From Streptomyces sp. NBC_01232 (GTDB taxonomy: Bacteria; Actinomycetota; Actinomycetes; Streptomycetales; Streptomycetaceae): a stretch of 64,000 nucleotides of DNA. Of this stretch, positions 43,952 to 52,992 are shown in pieces; within the stretch, counting starts at the first letter, position 1; every line of letters starts with the position of its first letter. A model generated the notes under the pieces. That model was given only the letters and a program-made list of their open reading frames with translations, was not told where the DNA came from and ran no database searches. Both the position numbers and the translations under genes were made by a program. The stretch spans positions 8,485,001 through 8,549,000 of the forward strand of contig NZ_CP108518.1 in assembly GCF_035989885.1 (NCBI RefSeq), in the 5' to 3' direction.

Positions 43952-44451
43952 CCGGCACGACCACACAATCCGTGACCCTGGTGGCCGCCACGGTGGGCAC
44001 CGGCCTGATGGCCGGCCTCTACTTCGCCTTCGACATCTCGGTGATGCCCGGCCTCGGCCGCGGCGACGACCAGACCTACGTCACCGCCATGCGCAACATC
44101 AACGACGCCATCGACAACGGCCTCTTCGGCCTCCTCTTCCTCGGCGCGTTCCTGGCGACCGGCGTCGCCGCCACCCAGCAGCAGCGCGGCGGCCGCCCCG
44201 ACGCCGCCCGCTGGGGCTGGGCCGCCTTCGCCCTGTACGGCCTCTCCCTCGCCGTCACCGCGATCGTGAACATCCCCCTCAACAACCAGCTCGCCCGGGC
44301 CGGCACCGACGCCGCCGCCGCCCGCTCCCGCTTCGGCGGCCGCTGGACCTCCGGGAACATCGTCCGCACCGTCGCCTGCACCGCCGCCCTGGCCGCCCTG
44401 GGCCGCGCACTGACCCTGCACGGCCGCGCCTCGGCCGCACCGACCCCGTAA
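43948..44451 (+). CDS. DUF1772 / anthrone oxygenase-like membrane protein
   Basis: GTG 43948 overlaps the preceding stop. The 167 residues contain four hydrophobic segments: VTLVAATVGTGLMAGLYFAF, GLFGLLFLGAFLATGVAA, WAAFALYGLSLAVTAIVNIP and IVRTVACTAALAAL. The NIPLNNQL motif is typical of DUF1772, a family that includes anthrone oxygenases converting anthrones to anthraquinones. In an aromatic polyketide locus an oxidising role is plausible; many members have no known function. Confidence 0.8.
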   Translation: MTGTTTQSVTLVAATVGTGLMAGLYFAFDISVMPGLGRGDDQTYVTAMRNINDAIDNGLFGLLFLGAFLATGVAATQQQRGGRPDAARWGWAAFALYGLSLAVTAIVNIPLNNQLARAGTDAAAARSRFGGRWTSGNIVRTVACTAALAALGRALTLHGRASAAPTP

Positions 44452-44570
44452 AACCGCCCTCCCCGGCCCGGCCAAGGGCCACCCCCCACCCCGCGAACGG
44501 CGCCCGCTCTCTTTCCGTCCCCCGCGGGAGAGCGGGCGCTTCGCTGCACCCTCCGAGAGAGGATGAAGAC

Positions 44571-45575
44571 ATGGACACGCTGACCGGCCTCCTCGAAGGC
44601 CCCAAAGCCCGCGGGGCCTTCCTCCTCAAGTCCGTCTTCAACCCGCCCTGGTCACTGCGCGTCGAGGACCGGGCCCCCCTCTCCGTCGTCACCATGGTGC
44701 ACGGCACAGCCTGGCTCGTCCCCGACCACGCCGACCCCGTCCTGATCCGCCCCGGAGACGTGGCCGTCGTACGGGGCCCCGACCCCTACACCGTCGCCGA
44801 CGCCCCCGGCACCCCCGTCCAGATCACCGTCGGCCCCGAACAGCGCTGCAGCACCCAGGAGGGCGAGGACGTCACCGACACCATGGCCCTGGGCGTGCGC
44901 ACCTGGGGCGACACCTTCCAGGACGCCGGCTCCTCGGTCATGCTCAGCGGCACCTACCAGGCACCCAGCGAAATCGGCCGCCGGCTGCTCAGCGCCCTGC
45001 CCACCCTCCTGGTCCGCCCCGCCGAAGCCGCCGACAACACCCTGGTCACCCTGCTCACCTCGGAGATCTCCAAGGACGAACCCGGCCAGGAGATCGTCCT
45101 GGACCGGCTCCTGGACCTGCTGCTCATCGGAGTCCTGCGCACCTGGCTGGCAGCACCCGGCAGCGGCGCCCCCGCCTGGTACCGCGCCCAGAGCGACCCC
45201 GTCGTCGGCCCCGCCCTGCGCCTGCTCCACGAAAACCCGGTCCACGGCTGGACCGTCGGGGAACTCGCCCTGAAGGTCGGCGTCTCCCGGGCCGCCCTGG
45301 CCCGCCGCTTCACCGACGTCGTCGGCGAACCCCCGGTCGCCTACCTGACCGGCTGGCGCCTGGCACTCGCCGCCGACCTGCTGCGCGAACCGGACGCCAC
45401 CGTCACCACCGTCGCCCGCCGCGTCGGCTACAGCTCGGCCTTCGCCCTGTCGGCAGCCTTCAAACGGGTACGGGGCATCAGCCCCCAGGAATTCCGCAAC
45501 GGCGCGACCCCGTCCACCGCACCCCGCACCGCCCAACCCGCCCGCACCGTCGTCCTGCCCACCGACCGGGGCTGA
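44571..45575 (+). CDS. AraC-family regulator with cupin-like N-terminal domain
   Basis: A 334-residue protein. The N-terminal AraC-binding/cupin_6-like half (LTGLLEGPKARGAFLLKSVF, WSLRVEDRAPLSVVTMVHGT, IRPGDVAVVRGPDPYTVAD) precedes two helix-turn-helix units (WTVGELALKVGVSRAALARR, VTTVARRVGYSSAFALSAAF). This is the usual design of regulators that control adjacent oxidoreductase genes. The hemerythrin, DUF1772 and NmrA genes upstream are candidate targets. AGAGAGGA precedes its ATG. Confidence 0.9.
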   Translation: MDTLTGLLEGPKARGAFLLKSVFNPPWSLRVEDRAPLSVVTMVHGTAWLVPDHADPVLIRPGDVAVVRGPDPYTVADAPGTPVQITVGPEQRCSTQEGEDVTDTMALGVRTWGDTFQDAGSSVMLSGTYQAPSEIGRRLLSALPTLLVRPAEAADNTLVTLLTSEISKDEPGQEIVLDRLLDLLLIGVLRTWLAAPGSGAPAWYRAQSDPVVGPALRLLHENPVHGWTVGELALKVGVSRAALARRFTDVVGEPPVAYLTGWRLALAADLLREPDATVTTVARRVGYSSAFALSAAFKRVRGISPQEFRNGATPSTAPRTAQPARTVVLPTDRG

Positions 45576-45605
45576 CCCCGCGCGGCGGCCAAGTCCGCCG
45601 CGGGG
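45576..45605. terminator. Terminator between convergent genes
   Basis: CCCCGCGCGGCGG and CCGCCGCGGGG pair with a small bulge around a short loop, directly after the AraC-type gene stop. Confidence 0.65.
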
Positions 45606-45643
45606 GAGGGCCCGAGCGGTCACACTGTGGGGGAGAGACCACC

Positions 45644-46726
45644 TCAGCCGCCTGCCGCGTCCCGCACGCCGCCCGCCTGCCGCTCGATCTCCGCGGCCGG
45701 GAACGGCGTCCGCCTGCTCTCGGTGAGCAGACGGCGGAAGAAGGAGTCCACGACAAGGGTGGAGCGTGCGTGCCGGTCGATGACATCCGTGACCTCGGGC
45801 GGGATGCCGCCGGGCCGCCGGCCCGCTGTCCAGTCGCGCAGGAACACCTCGCGACCCGTCTCACCGCGCACGCCGTCGAGCACGTGGTGTCGCAGCAGGT
45901 GGCTCGCGGTGTAGCAGCGGTCGAACGCCAGGTGGTCCGAGAGGAACCCGGACTCCTCCGCGGAAAGGTCGAAACAGTCGCTCAGGGCAAGCCCGAAGTC
46001 GGCGAAGTAGAGCCGGCGGCCATCGGTCAGGATGTTGGCGAAGTGAGCATCGAAGTGGACAAGTCCGCGAGAACTCATGAAGGCGGCCCCGCCCGTCAGG
46101 GCTTCCTCCACCCAGCGCAGGGGCGAGCCCTCCCCGCCCTCCCGCACGGCGCTCTCCCGCTCGGCCAGCCATCCGGCGAGCGTGTACGGCACGTGCTCCA
46201 GGAAGACCACCAGGCTGCACGAGGACCGGCCGATGGCCTCCAGCCGGCCACGAACGGCCGGCGACCCCTCCCAGTGCGCGACAGCCCCCTCCAGGCCCCC
46301 GAAGGCGTCGGTGAATCCTTCGGGAGGGGAGTCGGGCAGAACCCGCCAGTGGTACATCAGAGGAAATCCCGCGTACGCGTCGCCGAGTACCCAGTTCGTG
46401 GTCATCGTGTGCACGGCGAGCTCCCGCCAGGCACCGAACCCCGCCGAGCCCACCCCGTACTGGTAGAACAACGGCAGCCGGAAGACGTTCGCCGTCGACC
46501 GCACGTTCTCCGGCCGCAGTTCGATGTCCGTCAAAGGGATCCGCTTGACGAAGACACGCGTTCCGTCGACGTCCAGCTCGGCCGACCTGCCGCCGATGCC
46601 CGACCCGAGCGCAGTGGCACCTGCCACGGCCTCACCGAGCCGGTGGTCGCTCAGCAGGGAGAGCCCGGTGCTGACGGCCCCGTAACCCGCCAGGCGCGCG
46701 GCGCGGCGCCGGTCATGGTCCCGCAT
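45644..46726 (-). CDS. Protein kinase-like protein
   Basis: ATG 46726 (GAGGAG upstream) gives 360 residues. Kinase-fold landmarks are a candidate ATP Lys in RVFVKRIPLTDIE, the catalytic loop GLVHFDAHFANILTDG (Asp and Asn) and the metal-binding DFG in LYFADFGLALS. A long insert separates the lobes, and the C-terminal half resembles aminoglycoside/phosphotransferase-like enzymes. Whether it phosphorylates protein or a small molecule is open; self-resistance by product phosphorylation is a possibility. It is outside the coupled operon to its right. Confidence 0.8.
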   Translation of the reverse strand: MRDHDRRRAARLAGYGAVSTGLSLLSDHRLGEAVAGATALGSGIGGRSAELDVDGTRVFVKRIPLTDIELRPENVRSTANVFRLPLFYQYGVGSAGFGAWRELAVHTMTTNWVLGDAYAGFPLMYHWRVLPDSPPEGFTDAFGGLEGAVAHWEGSPAVRGRLEAIGRSSCSLVVFLEHVPYTLAGWLAERESAVREGGEGSPLRWVEEALTGGAAFMSSRGLVHFDAHFANILTDGRRLYFADFGLALSDCFDLSAEESGFLSDHLAFDRCYTASHLLRHHVLDGVRGETGREVFLRDWTAGRRPGGIPPEVTDVIDRHARSTLVVDSFFRRLLTESRRTPFPAAEIERQAGGVRDAAGG

Positions 46727-46783
46727 CGACGTCTCCTCGGTGCCCGGACCAGGGCTTCGGCAATCCCGCGTACGCCGCCGACC

Positions 46784-47503
46784 CTACGCCGTACCGGCCG
46801 GCGCGGGCCCGAGAGCAGGACCGCAAGGACCGGCCGGGGCCGGCCGCACGGCGCCCGCGTGTTCCACACGGGTCACCGCCGTCAGGACCAGGCCCCGCCC
46901 GGCCAGCCAGCGGCCCTCGTACACCGGGTCCACCGGCGACGGCACCGGCGGGCGCAGGGTGGCCGTGAACGTGCCCGCGGGGGAGAGGGCCACCGAGGCG
47001 TCACGGAAACCCAGCCAGATCCCCGTCGCCGGATACCAGGCCTTGTACACGGCCTCCTTCGCCGAGAAGAAGATCCGCTCCCACGGCAGCGAGGCATCCG
47101 CTGCGGCAAGGCCCGCCAGATGGGCGCGCTCCGCACCGCAGGCGATCAGCCCGAGGACCCCCGGCGGCAGCGGCCCCGCCGGCTCCGCGTCGATACCCAG
47201 GGCCGCCACCGACGAGGCCGGGGCGGCCACCGCCGCACGGTACCCCTCGCAGTGGGTGATGCTGCCGACCACACCGGACGGCCACTGCGGGGCCCCGCCC
47301 GGGCCCGGGAGCAGGGCCACCGGCCGCCGCCCCAGCTCGCTCAGGCAGCGCCGCGCACAGGCCCGCGCCGTCGCGAACTGCCGGCGCCGCCGCTCCCGGC
47401 GCCCCGCCATCAAAGCCGCCTCGGCAGGGAACAGCACAGCGGGCGCCGCGTCGTCGAAGGCTTCCGATGACGTGACGCCCGGAGGCAGGAGTTCCTCGAT
47501 CAT
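46784..47503 (-). CDS. 4'-phosphopantetheinyl transferase (canonical)
   Basis: ATG 47503 overlaps the upstream hydrolase stop (ATGA); 239 residues. The EntD/PptA-type pattern is complete: EELLPPGVTSSEAFDD, SITHCEGYRAAVAA, ALGIDAEP (metal-binding Asp105 and Glu107) and RIFFSAKEAVYKAWYP (catalytic Glu/Lys). It converts apo-ACP/PCP to holo forms with CoA. Its substrates here are presumably the ACP (53129) and carrier protein (61556). It is the last gene of a coupled three-gene operon. Confidence 0.92.
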   Translation of the reverse strand: MIEELLPPGVTSSEAFDDAAPAVLFPAEAALMAGRRERRRRQFATARACARRCLSELGRRPVALLPGPGGAPQWPSGVVGSITHCEGYRAAVAAPASSVAALGIDAEPAGPLPPGVLGLIACGAERAHLAGLAAADASLPWERIFFSAKEAVYKAWYPATGIWLGFRDASVALSPAGTFTATLRPPVPSPVDPVYEGRWLAGRGLVLTAVTRVEHAGAVRPAPAGPCGPALGPAPAGTA

Positions 47504-48339
47504 CGCGAGGCGAGCTCCATCGCCGCGGCCACCGCCAGCAACGGCCGCTCCAGCGGCAGCATGTGGCCCGCGTCCGGGACCCGTTCGAAGCGGGCACCGG
47601 GGATCACCTCCGCGAGGACCTCGGCCAGCGCGATGTCGATCACCTTGTCGCCCTCGCCGTGCAGGACCACCGCCGGCACCGTGACCGACCGCAGCGCCTC
47701 GCGGACGTCCCAGCCCCGCGTGCACCGGAAGAACTCCGCCCGCACCCGGGGCGCGGCCGCCGCGAACAGCTGCCGGTTCACGTCCCGCACCACCGGGTCC
47801 ACCTCCTTGCCCATGGTGGAACCCAGCAGCCTGCGGCCCAGCCACGGACGGCCGAGCGCCCTGGAGAACACGGCACTGCCCATCATCTTCACCTCGCTGT
47901 CCGGGGTGTCCTGGCCGTGCGCCGCCGTGCCCAGCAGCACCAGCCCGCGCAGCCGGCCCGCCGACGGCGAGGTCGCCGCGTAGCCGAGGGCGGCGAACCC
48001 GCCGCCCGAATGACCGACGACCACCGCCTCCCGCGCGTCCGTCTCACCGAGGACCGCCGCCAGGTCCGCACTCAGCCGCTCCACCGAGACCGGGGTACGG
48101 CCCAGCGTCGAGGCGCCGTGACCGCGCTGGTCGTACAGCACCACCCGGTGCCCGGCCCGGATCAGCCGGTCCGCGACCGTGCCCCACACCCGCCGGGTGT
48201 GCGCCCAGCCGTGCACCAGGACCACGTCCGCGGCCGCCGGCGTGCCCGCCAGCGGCGCCAGCACCGTCACCTCCAGCGCGGCCCCGTCGTCGGTGCGGAC
48301 CGTCAGCTCACGGGTGAGCCCCGCCGCCGCCGTGCTCAC
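47500..48339 (-). CDS. Alpha/beta hydrolase
   Basis: GTG 48339 overlaps the stop of the SRPBCC gene (GTGA); 279 residues. Motifs: DVVLVHGWAHTRRVWG (oxyanion), LYDQRGHGAS, nucleophile elbow VVGHSGGGFAALG (Ser), VLHGEGDKVIDIALAE (Asp) and VPDAGHMLPLERP (His). It could release or hydrolyse a thioester- or ester-bound intermediate. Placement between a cyclase-like protein and a PPTase supports a pathway role. Confidence 0.88.
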   Translation of the reverse strand: MSTAAAGLTRELTVRTDDGAALEVTVLAPLAGTPAAADVVLVHGWAHTRRVWGTVADRLIRAGHRVVLYDQRGHGASTLGRTPVSVERLSADLAAVLGETDAREAVVVGHSGGGFAALGYAATSPSAGRLRGLVLLGTAAHGQDTPDSEVKMMGSAVFSRALGRPWLGRRLLGSTMGKEVDPVVRDVNRQLFAAAAPRVRAEFFRCTRGWDVREALRSVTVPAVVLHGEGDKVIDIALAEVLAEVIPGARFERVPDAGHMLPLERPLLAVAAAMELASR

Positions 48340-48809
48340 CGCGGCACCGCCGACAGCTGCCGGTCCAGGGACTCGAACGCTGCCAGCGTGCCCCTGGAGT
48401 GCTCCGCACCCAGGTCCGCGACCTTGGCCAGCACCTTCAGCCAGCCGTGCGGGCTGCCGGTGAAATGCATGGAGATACGGGTACGGCCGTCCGCCAGCGG
48501 CTCCACACGGAACGTGCTGGGACCCCGGAACACCCCGTCCACGTACTCGATGTCCAGGCGCCGTCCCGGCTCCACCGCCACCGTCCGCGAGGTGAAGCGC
48601 AGCTTCAGCCCGCCCTTGTCGGCGCCCTTGGTGTGCACCGTCACGCCCACCATGCCGCCGACCTCGTCGGGGGCACCGGACACCGCCGTGAACGTATTGG
48701 CCGGCACCCACCACTTGCGGGCCCCGCGGAACTCCGCGACGAGCGCCTCCCACACGGCATCCGCCGGGGCGTCGATCACCGCCTCGTCGATCAGGTCGTA
48801 CGTCGTCAT
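48336..48809 (-). CDS. SRPBCC (polyketide cyclase-like) protein
   Basis: A single START-like domain of 157 residues from ATG 48809 (GGAGGGTT upstream). The pattern IDEAVIDAPADAVWEALVAE, DIEYVDGVFRGPSTFRVEPL and HGWLKVLAKVADLGAEHSRG is that of SRPBCC lipid/polyketide-binding proteins. It may act as a second-ring cyclase or ligand carrier. It is the first gene of a coupled operon with the hydrolase and PPTase. Confidence 0.85.
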   Translation of the reverse strand: MTTYDLIDEAVIDAPADAVWEALVAEFRGARKWWVPANTFTAVSGAPDEVGGMVGVTVHTKGADKGGLKLRFTSRTVAVEPGRRLDIEYVDGVFRGPSTFRVEPLADGRTRISMHFTGSPHGWLKVLAKVADLGAEHSRGTLAAFESLDRQLSAVPR

Positions 48810-48843
48810 ACCGAACCCTCCAGTGGATACGGGAAAGAAAAGA

Positions 48844-48882
48844 GGCGGCGGGGGCGGGGTCCCTCTCCCCGCCCCCGCCGCC
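48844..48882 (-). terminator. Strong terminator hairpin
   Basis: A perfect 16-bp stem (GGCGGCGGGGGCGGGG with its complement at 48867-48882) and 7-nt loop follow the FAD oxidoreductase gene and separate two minus-strand operons. Confidence 0.85.
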
Positions 48883-48912
48883 GGGACTCCACGACCGGTC
48901 AGGCCCCCGCTG

Positions 48913-50439
48913 TCAGGCGAAGAAGCCCTGCCCGGGAGTGAAGATGTTGTTCGGGTCGAACTTGTTCTTCGCGTTCACGAAACCGGTCCACCGGTTGCCG
49001 AAGTGCTTCTTCCAGTCGGCACCCGACATCGGGATCGACCCCACCAGATAGCGCTTCGCGCCCAGGCCCACCGCGATGTCGTACAGACGGCGGTTCTGGT
49101 CGATCATTCCCTGGATGTTGGGCTCACCCGGGTTGGGGAACCGCAGCAGGTCGAAGAGGTAGACCACCGACTCGTTCGGCATCATCGCCAGCGGACGCTT
49201 GATCTTCGAGGAGAAGAACGGGTAGAAGAGCAGGAACCCGCCGCCCAGCGAGTTCGCATCCAGCTCCTGCTCCACGAGCTTCATGAACTGCTTCGTCTTC
49301 GACGCCGGCAGGAACATGCTCAGCCACGGCTTGGGCGTGTACCAGTGGCCGCCCTCCTTCAGGTACGCCTCGTACGCGTCGAGCCGGAACATGTAGTCCC
49401 GGAACGTCACGTCCTCGATGACCGCCTCCGCCCGCACGTCCTGCAGGTCGCACAGCAGCCGGGCCCGGTTCGGCGGCGTCGTGTTGTACGTCGCCCCGAC
49501 CTCCAGCTTGTAACGCCAGCCCGAGTTGTCCGGGGTCCGCTGCATCTCGCCCGCGTGGACCTCGAACCGGCCGTCGGCCAGCACCCGCTCGGAGTCGGTC
49601 AGGTACTGCTCCACCGTGTTGTAGTACAGGCTGAAGATGACGGCCCGCTTCGGCGCCGGGATCAGCTTGACCTTGACCCGCACGATGATGCCGACCTGGC
49701 CGCCGCCCGACAGCGCCGCGTTGAACAGCTCCGTGCGCTGCGTCGCCGTCGCGGTGACCAGCTTGCCGTCACCCGTGACGATGTCGATGGACTGCACGGT
49801 GTCGCACAGCAGGCCGTACCGCTGCACCGTGCCGCCGATACCGCCGATGCTGATCGTCCCGCCGACCGAGATGTACAGGTAGTCCGGCAGCGCCGGCGGG
49901 GTCTTGCCCACCGCGAGCGTCGCGTCCGTCAGCTGACCCCACGTCACACCGGCTTCGACCACCGCGTGGTCGCTGCCGATCGACAGGATCCTCGACATGC
50001 CCTTGGCGTCGATGGAGATACCGCCCGGAACACGCGCCTGCCCGTACACCGAGTGCGACTCGATGTCGTCGCCGGTGCCGCCCTGACCGTTGACGGCGAC
50101 CTTGATGCCGTTGGCACGGGCGTAGTTGACGATCTTGACGATGTCGTCCACGCCGCCCGGCCGCAGCACGGCCCACGGCTTGCTCGGGGCGCCGTCGAAG
50201 AGATGACCGAAGTCGTTGGCGAAGGCGTCGACCACACCGGGCGTCGTCTCCAGGGTGCCGACCAGGCCCGGCACCGGGACGACGTCGGAGTTCCCGGCCG
50301 CCTCGGCGGCCGTCGCCCAGGTCTGGCTCACGGCATTCCAGCCGACGACCGCGACGGCAGTGGTCGCGATCCCGCCCAGGATCCGGCGGCGGGACGGCTG
50401 GGCGGCGGTGCCCTCGGCAGTTCTGTGGGTGCTGCTCAT
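48913..50439 (-). CDS. Tat-exported FAD-linked oxidoreductase (VAO/cytokinin dehydrogenase-like)
   Basis: A 508-residue protein. The twin-arginine signal is SRRRILGGIATTAVAVVGW, cut near ATAAEA. The PCMH-type FAD domain follows (WAVLRPGGVDDIVKIVNYAR, VNGQGGTGDDIESHSV, ISVGGTISIGGIGGTVQRYG), then a C-terminal domain ending NKFDPNNIFTPGQGFF. No covalent-FAD His/Cys pair is obvious: GQGGTG replaces the usual GGH. Such enzymes oxidise alcohols or close rings. Export suggests a final maturation step outside the membrane. Confidence 0.9.
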   Translation of the reverse strand: MSSTHRTAEGTAAQPSRRRILGGIATTAVAVVGWNAVSQTWATAAEAAGNSDVVPVPGLVGTLETTPGVVDAFANDFGHLFDGAPSKPWAVLRPGGVDDIVKIVNYARANGIKVAVNGQGGTGDDIESHSVYGQARVPGGISIDAKGMSRILSIGSDHAVVEAGVTWGQLTDATLAVGKTPPALPDYLYISVGGTISIGGIGGTVQRYGLLCDTVQSIDIVTGDGKLVTATATQRTELFNAALSGGGQVGIIVRVKVKLIPAPKRAVIFSLYYNTVEQYLTDSERVLADGRFEVHAGEMQRTPDNSGWRYKLEVGATYNTTPPNRARLLCDLQDVRAEAVIEDVTFRDYMFRLDAYEAYLKEGGHWYTPKPWLSMFLPASKTKQFMKLVEQELDANSLGGGFLLFYPFFSSKIKRPLAMMPNESVVYLFDLLRFPNPGEPNIQGMIDQNRRLYDIAVGLGAKRYLVGSIPMSGADWKKHFGNRWTGFVNAKNKFDPNNIFTPGQGFFA

Positions 50440-50452
50440 CTTCGTACGTCTC

Positions 50453-52015
50453 CTACTGGTGAGGTACCGGCTTGGTGCTGCGTACCTGGGAAGCGAGCTG
50501 GTACTCGCTCAGGTCGAGGCGCTTGGTGCCCCGGCGGAAGCGCCAGGTGTACGTCGGGAAGATCGAGGTGTTGCGGCCGGCGGAGTCGAGGTACCAGCTC
50601 TTGCAGCCGCCCGACATCCAGACCGTGCCCTCCAGGTGCTTGTCGAGCTTCCGGTTGTAGGCGTCCTGCGCCTCCCGGCGGACCTCGATGCTCGACAGAC
50701 CGCGCTCGGCAGCCTGCCGCAGGGAGTCCACGACGTACTGGACCTGCGCCTCGATCATCACGGTCTGCGAGGAGTGGCCCAGGGCCGTGTTCGGGCCCAG
50801 CAGCATGAACAGGTTCGGGAAGCCCGCGATGGTGGTACCGCGGTGCGCGGCCATCCCGTCCTTCCACGCCTCACGCAGCTGCACACCGTCCCGGCCCCAG
50901 ATCCGGCGCGCGACCGGCCGGTCGGTGGCCTGGAAACCGGTGCCCAGGATGATGGTGTCGACCTCGCGCTCGACGCCGTCCGTGCCCACGATCGACTTCG
51001 CACGGACCTCGGCGATGCCGTCGGTGACGACCTCCACGTTCGGCTGCTGGATCGCCGGGTACCACGTGTTGGAGAACAGCAGCCGCTTGCAGGCCACCAG
51101 ATAGTCGGGGGTCAGCCGCTTGCGCAGCGCCTCGTCCGCCACCGACTTCTCCAGGTGGTCACTCGCCATCTTCTGGACCTTCTCGGCGAGCTTGGGGCGC
51201 TTCCAGAAGAACGCGAGGATCTCCCGGCCCCACATGTTGAAGCCCCGCCGGAACTGCTGGTAGCCGGGCAGCGAACGCAGCATCGCGGTGTGCAGCGGGC
51301 TGTTGGCCTTGTCGGGCTTGGGGCCGATCCACGCCGGGGTGCGCTGGTACAGGTCCAGCTGCCCGACCTCGGGCTGGATCTTCGGGACGAACTGGATCGC
51401 CGAGGCGCCCGTGCCGATGACGGCGACGCGCCGGCCCGCCAGCTCGTGGTCGTGGTCCCAGTTCGAGGAGTGGAAGACCTTGCCCTCGAACTCGGCAAGG
51501 CCCTTGATGTCCGGCACGGCCGCCTCACTGAGGTAGCCCGTGCCGGTCACCAGGAACTGCGCGGTGTACTGGCCCTGCGAGGTCTCGATCCTCCAGTGCC
51601 GCTCGCCCTCGTCCCAGCGGGCGGCCTGAAGCTCGTGCCCGAACCGGATGTGCGGGCGCACGCCGAAACGGTCGGCCGTATCGCGCAGATACGCGAACAG
51701 CTCGTCCCGCGAGGCGAACGTCGACTTCCAGTTCGGGTTCCGGGCGAAGGAGAACGAGTAGAGGTGGGACATGACGTCGCACGCACACCCCGGATAGCTG
51801 TTGTCGCGCCAGGTGCCGCCGACCTCGTCGGCCCGCTCGAACACCAGGAAGTCGTCGATGCCCGACTGCAGCAGCCGGACGGCGGTGCCCAGACCCGAGA
51901 ACCCGGTGCCGATGACCGCGACCCGCAGGTGCCGGGTCGGGCCGTGGCCGCCGGGACGCTTCTCGGTGCCCGTACGTGCCCCGCCGTCCTTGGCCGGTTC
52001 GAGAATGCTCGTCAC
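50453..52015 (-). CDS. Baeyer-Villiger-type flavin monooxygenase
   Basis: GTG 52015 (AAGGAGG upstream) gives 520 residues. It has two Rossmann motifs, VAVIGTGFSGLGTAVRLL (FAD) and VAVIGTGASAIQFVPKI (NADPH), and between them the BVMO fingerprint FEGKVFHSSNWDHD. VGGTWRDNSYPGCACDV and the ATG-like DTIILGTGFQATD also fit. It inserts oxygen into a ketone or aldehyde, or hydroxylates. It is second in an operon with a methyltransferase and the exported FAD enzyme. Confidence 0.93.
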   Translation of the reverse strand: MTSILEPAKDGGARTGTEKRPGGHGPTRHLRVAVIGTGFSGLGTAVRLLQSGIDDFLVFERADEVGGTWRDNSYPGCACDVMSHLYSFSFARNPNWKSTFASRDELFAYLRDTADRFGVRPHIRFGHELQAARWDEGERHWRIETSQGQYTAQFLVTGTGYLSEAAVPDIKGLAEFEGKVFHSSNWDHDHELAGRRVAVIGTGASAIQFVPKIQPEVGQLDLYQRTPAWIGPKPDKANSPLHTAMLRSLPGYQQFRRGFNMWGREILAFFWKRPKLAEKVQKMASDHLEKSVADEALRKRLTPDYLVACKRLLFSNTWYPAIQQPNVEVVTDGIAEVRAKSIVGTDGVEREVDTIILGTGFQATDRPVARRIWGRDGVQLREAWKDGMAAHRGTTIAGFPNLFMLLGPNTALGHSSQTVMIEAQVQYVVDSLRQAAERGLSSIEVRREAQDAYNRKLDKHLEGTVWMSGGCKSWYLDSAGRNTSIFPTYTWRFRRGTKRLDLSEYQLASQVRSTKPVPHQ

Positions 52016-52025
52016 GTCAACCTCC

Positions 52026-52922
52026 TTAACGGCGCGTGATGGTGACGCGGAAGTTGTTGAAGAACTTGTCCTCGAGGGTGTACGCGAAGATGTCGAGGTA
52101 GCGCTCGAACCGCGAGACGACCTCCTCGCCCTCCATGGCCACGGCCTCGTCCCGGCGCTCGGCCAGCAGGACCAGCCAGGCACGGCAGGCCATCGCGAAC
52201 GACTCGCGCTCGTTGACGATCTCGTCGATCTCGAAGAGACCCTCCGCCGCGGCGCTCAGCTCGCTCAGGTGCGGGATGTGGCAGCCCTCGAACTCCGAGC
52301 GCTGCAGGAACTTCAGGTCGTCCAGGAGCGCCCGGTTCATCGGCAGCGCCTCGGCGGTCATGGTGTGCAGCACGAACTTCGCACCCGGGTTCAGGGCGTT
52401 CGCGACCTGCTGGAAGAAGTACCGGTAGCGCTTCGTGCGCTCCTTCGGCGGCAGGTTGGAGGAGACGAAGTGCTCCAGCGCGTTGATGCAGAACGCCGCG
52501 TCGTACTTCTCGCTGTCGTCCGCGACCTTGTAGTCGGCCCAGCTCTGGACCAGCGTGGTGATCCGCGGGTTGTCCAGGCCGGCGATGAACGCCTCCTGCG
52601 TGCGCGACAGGGTCAGGCCGACCGCCTGCTCCGCACCGTGCACGGTGGTGAGGCGGTTGAGCATGGTGCCCCAGCCGCAGCCGATGTCCAGGACGCGCCC
52701 GGTACGGCCGGCGGAGACATTGGCGAGCTCGGCGAACTTGTCGAGCTTGCGCTCCTGCGCCTCGTCGAGGGTGGCGACCAGGTCCTCGCCGTCTTCCCAG
52801 TAGCCGCCGGAGTACATCATCGTGGGGCCCAGCAGCAGCCGGTAGAAATCGTTGCTGACCTCGTAGTGGTGCCTGATCGCATCGACCTCGGGGTCCACCG
52901 ACTTGGGGGCGACCGTTGTCAT
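52026..52922 (-). CDS. SAM-dependent methyltransferase, CFA-synthase-like
   Basis: ATG 52922 gives 298 residues. IRHHYEVSNDFYRLLLGPTM and MYSGGYWEDGEDL are the N-terminal features of the cyclopropane-fatty-acid/mycolic acid synthase family. VLDIGCGWGTMLNRL is the SAM motif I, and AAFCINALEHF motif II. Family members methylate alkenes or carbon centres, but many secondary-metabolite versions are C- or O-methyltransferases. It is first in its operon and divergent from the ACP gene, sharing a regulatory region. Confidence 0.88.
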   Translation of the reverse strand: MTTVAPKSVDPEVDAIRHHYEVSNDFYRLLLGPTMMYSGGYWEDGEDLVATLDEAQERKLDKFAELANVSAGRTGRVLDIGCGWGTMLNRLTTVHGAEQAVGLTLSRTQEAFIAGLDNPRITTLVQSWADYKVADDSEKYDAAFCINALEHFVSSNLPPKERTKRYRYFFQQVANALNPGAKFVLHTMTAEALPMNRALLDDLKFLQRSEFEGCHIPHLSELSAAAEGLFEIDEIVNERESFAMACRAWLVLLAERRDEAVAMEGEEVVSRFERYLDIFAYTLEDKFFNNFRVTITRR

Positions 52923-52992
52923 CCTGATCCTCTTTCCTGCGTGTCCGGCGGGCCGTGAATTTCCGAATTCGCGTCGAGAAAACCGGATGCCC

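Noticed and set aside
52026..52922. Methyltransferase as a genuine cyclopropane fatty acid synthase
   Set aside because: Shorter than lipid CFA synthases, lacks their N-terminal part, and is embedded in a biosynthetic operon; kept as CFA-like methyltransferase.
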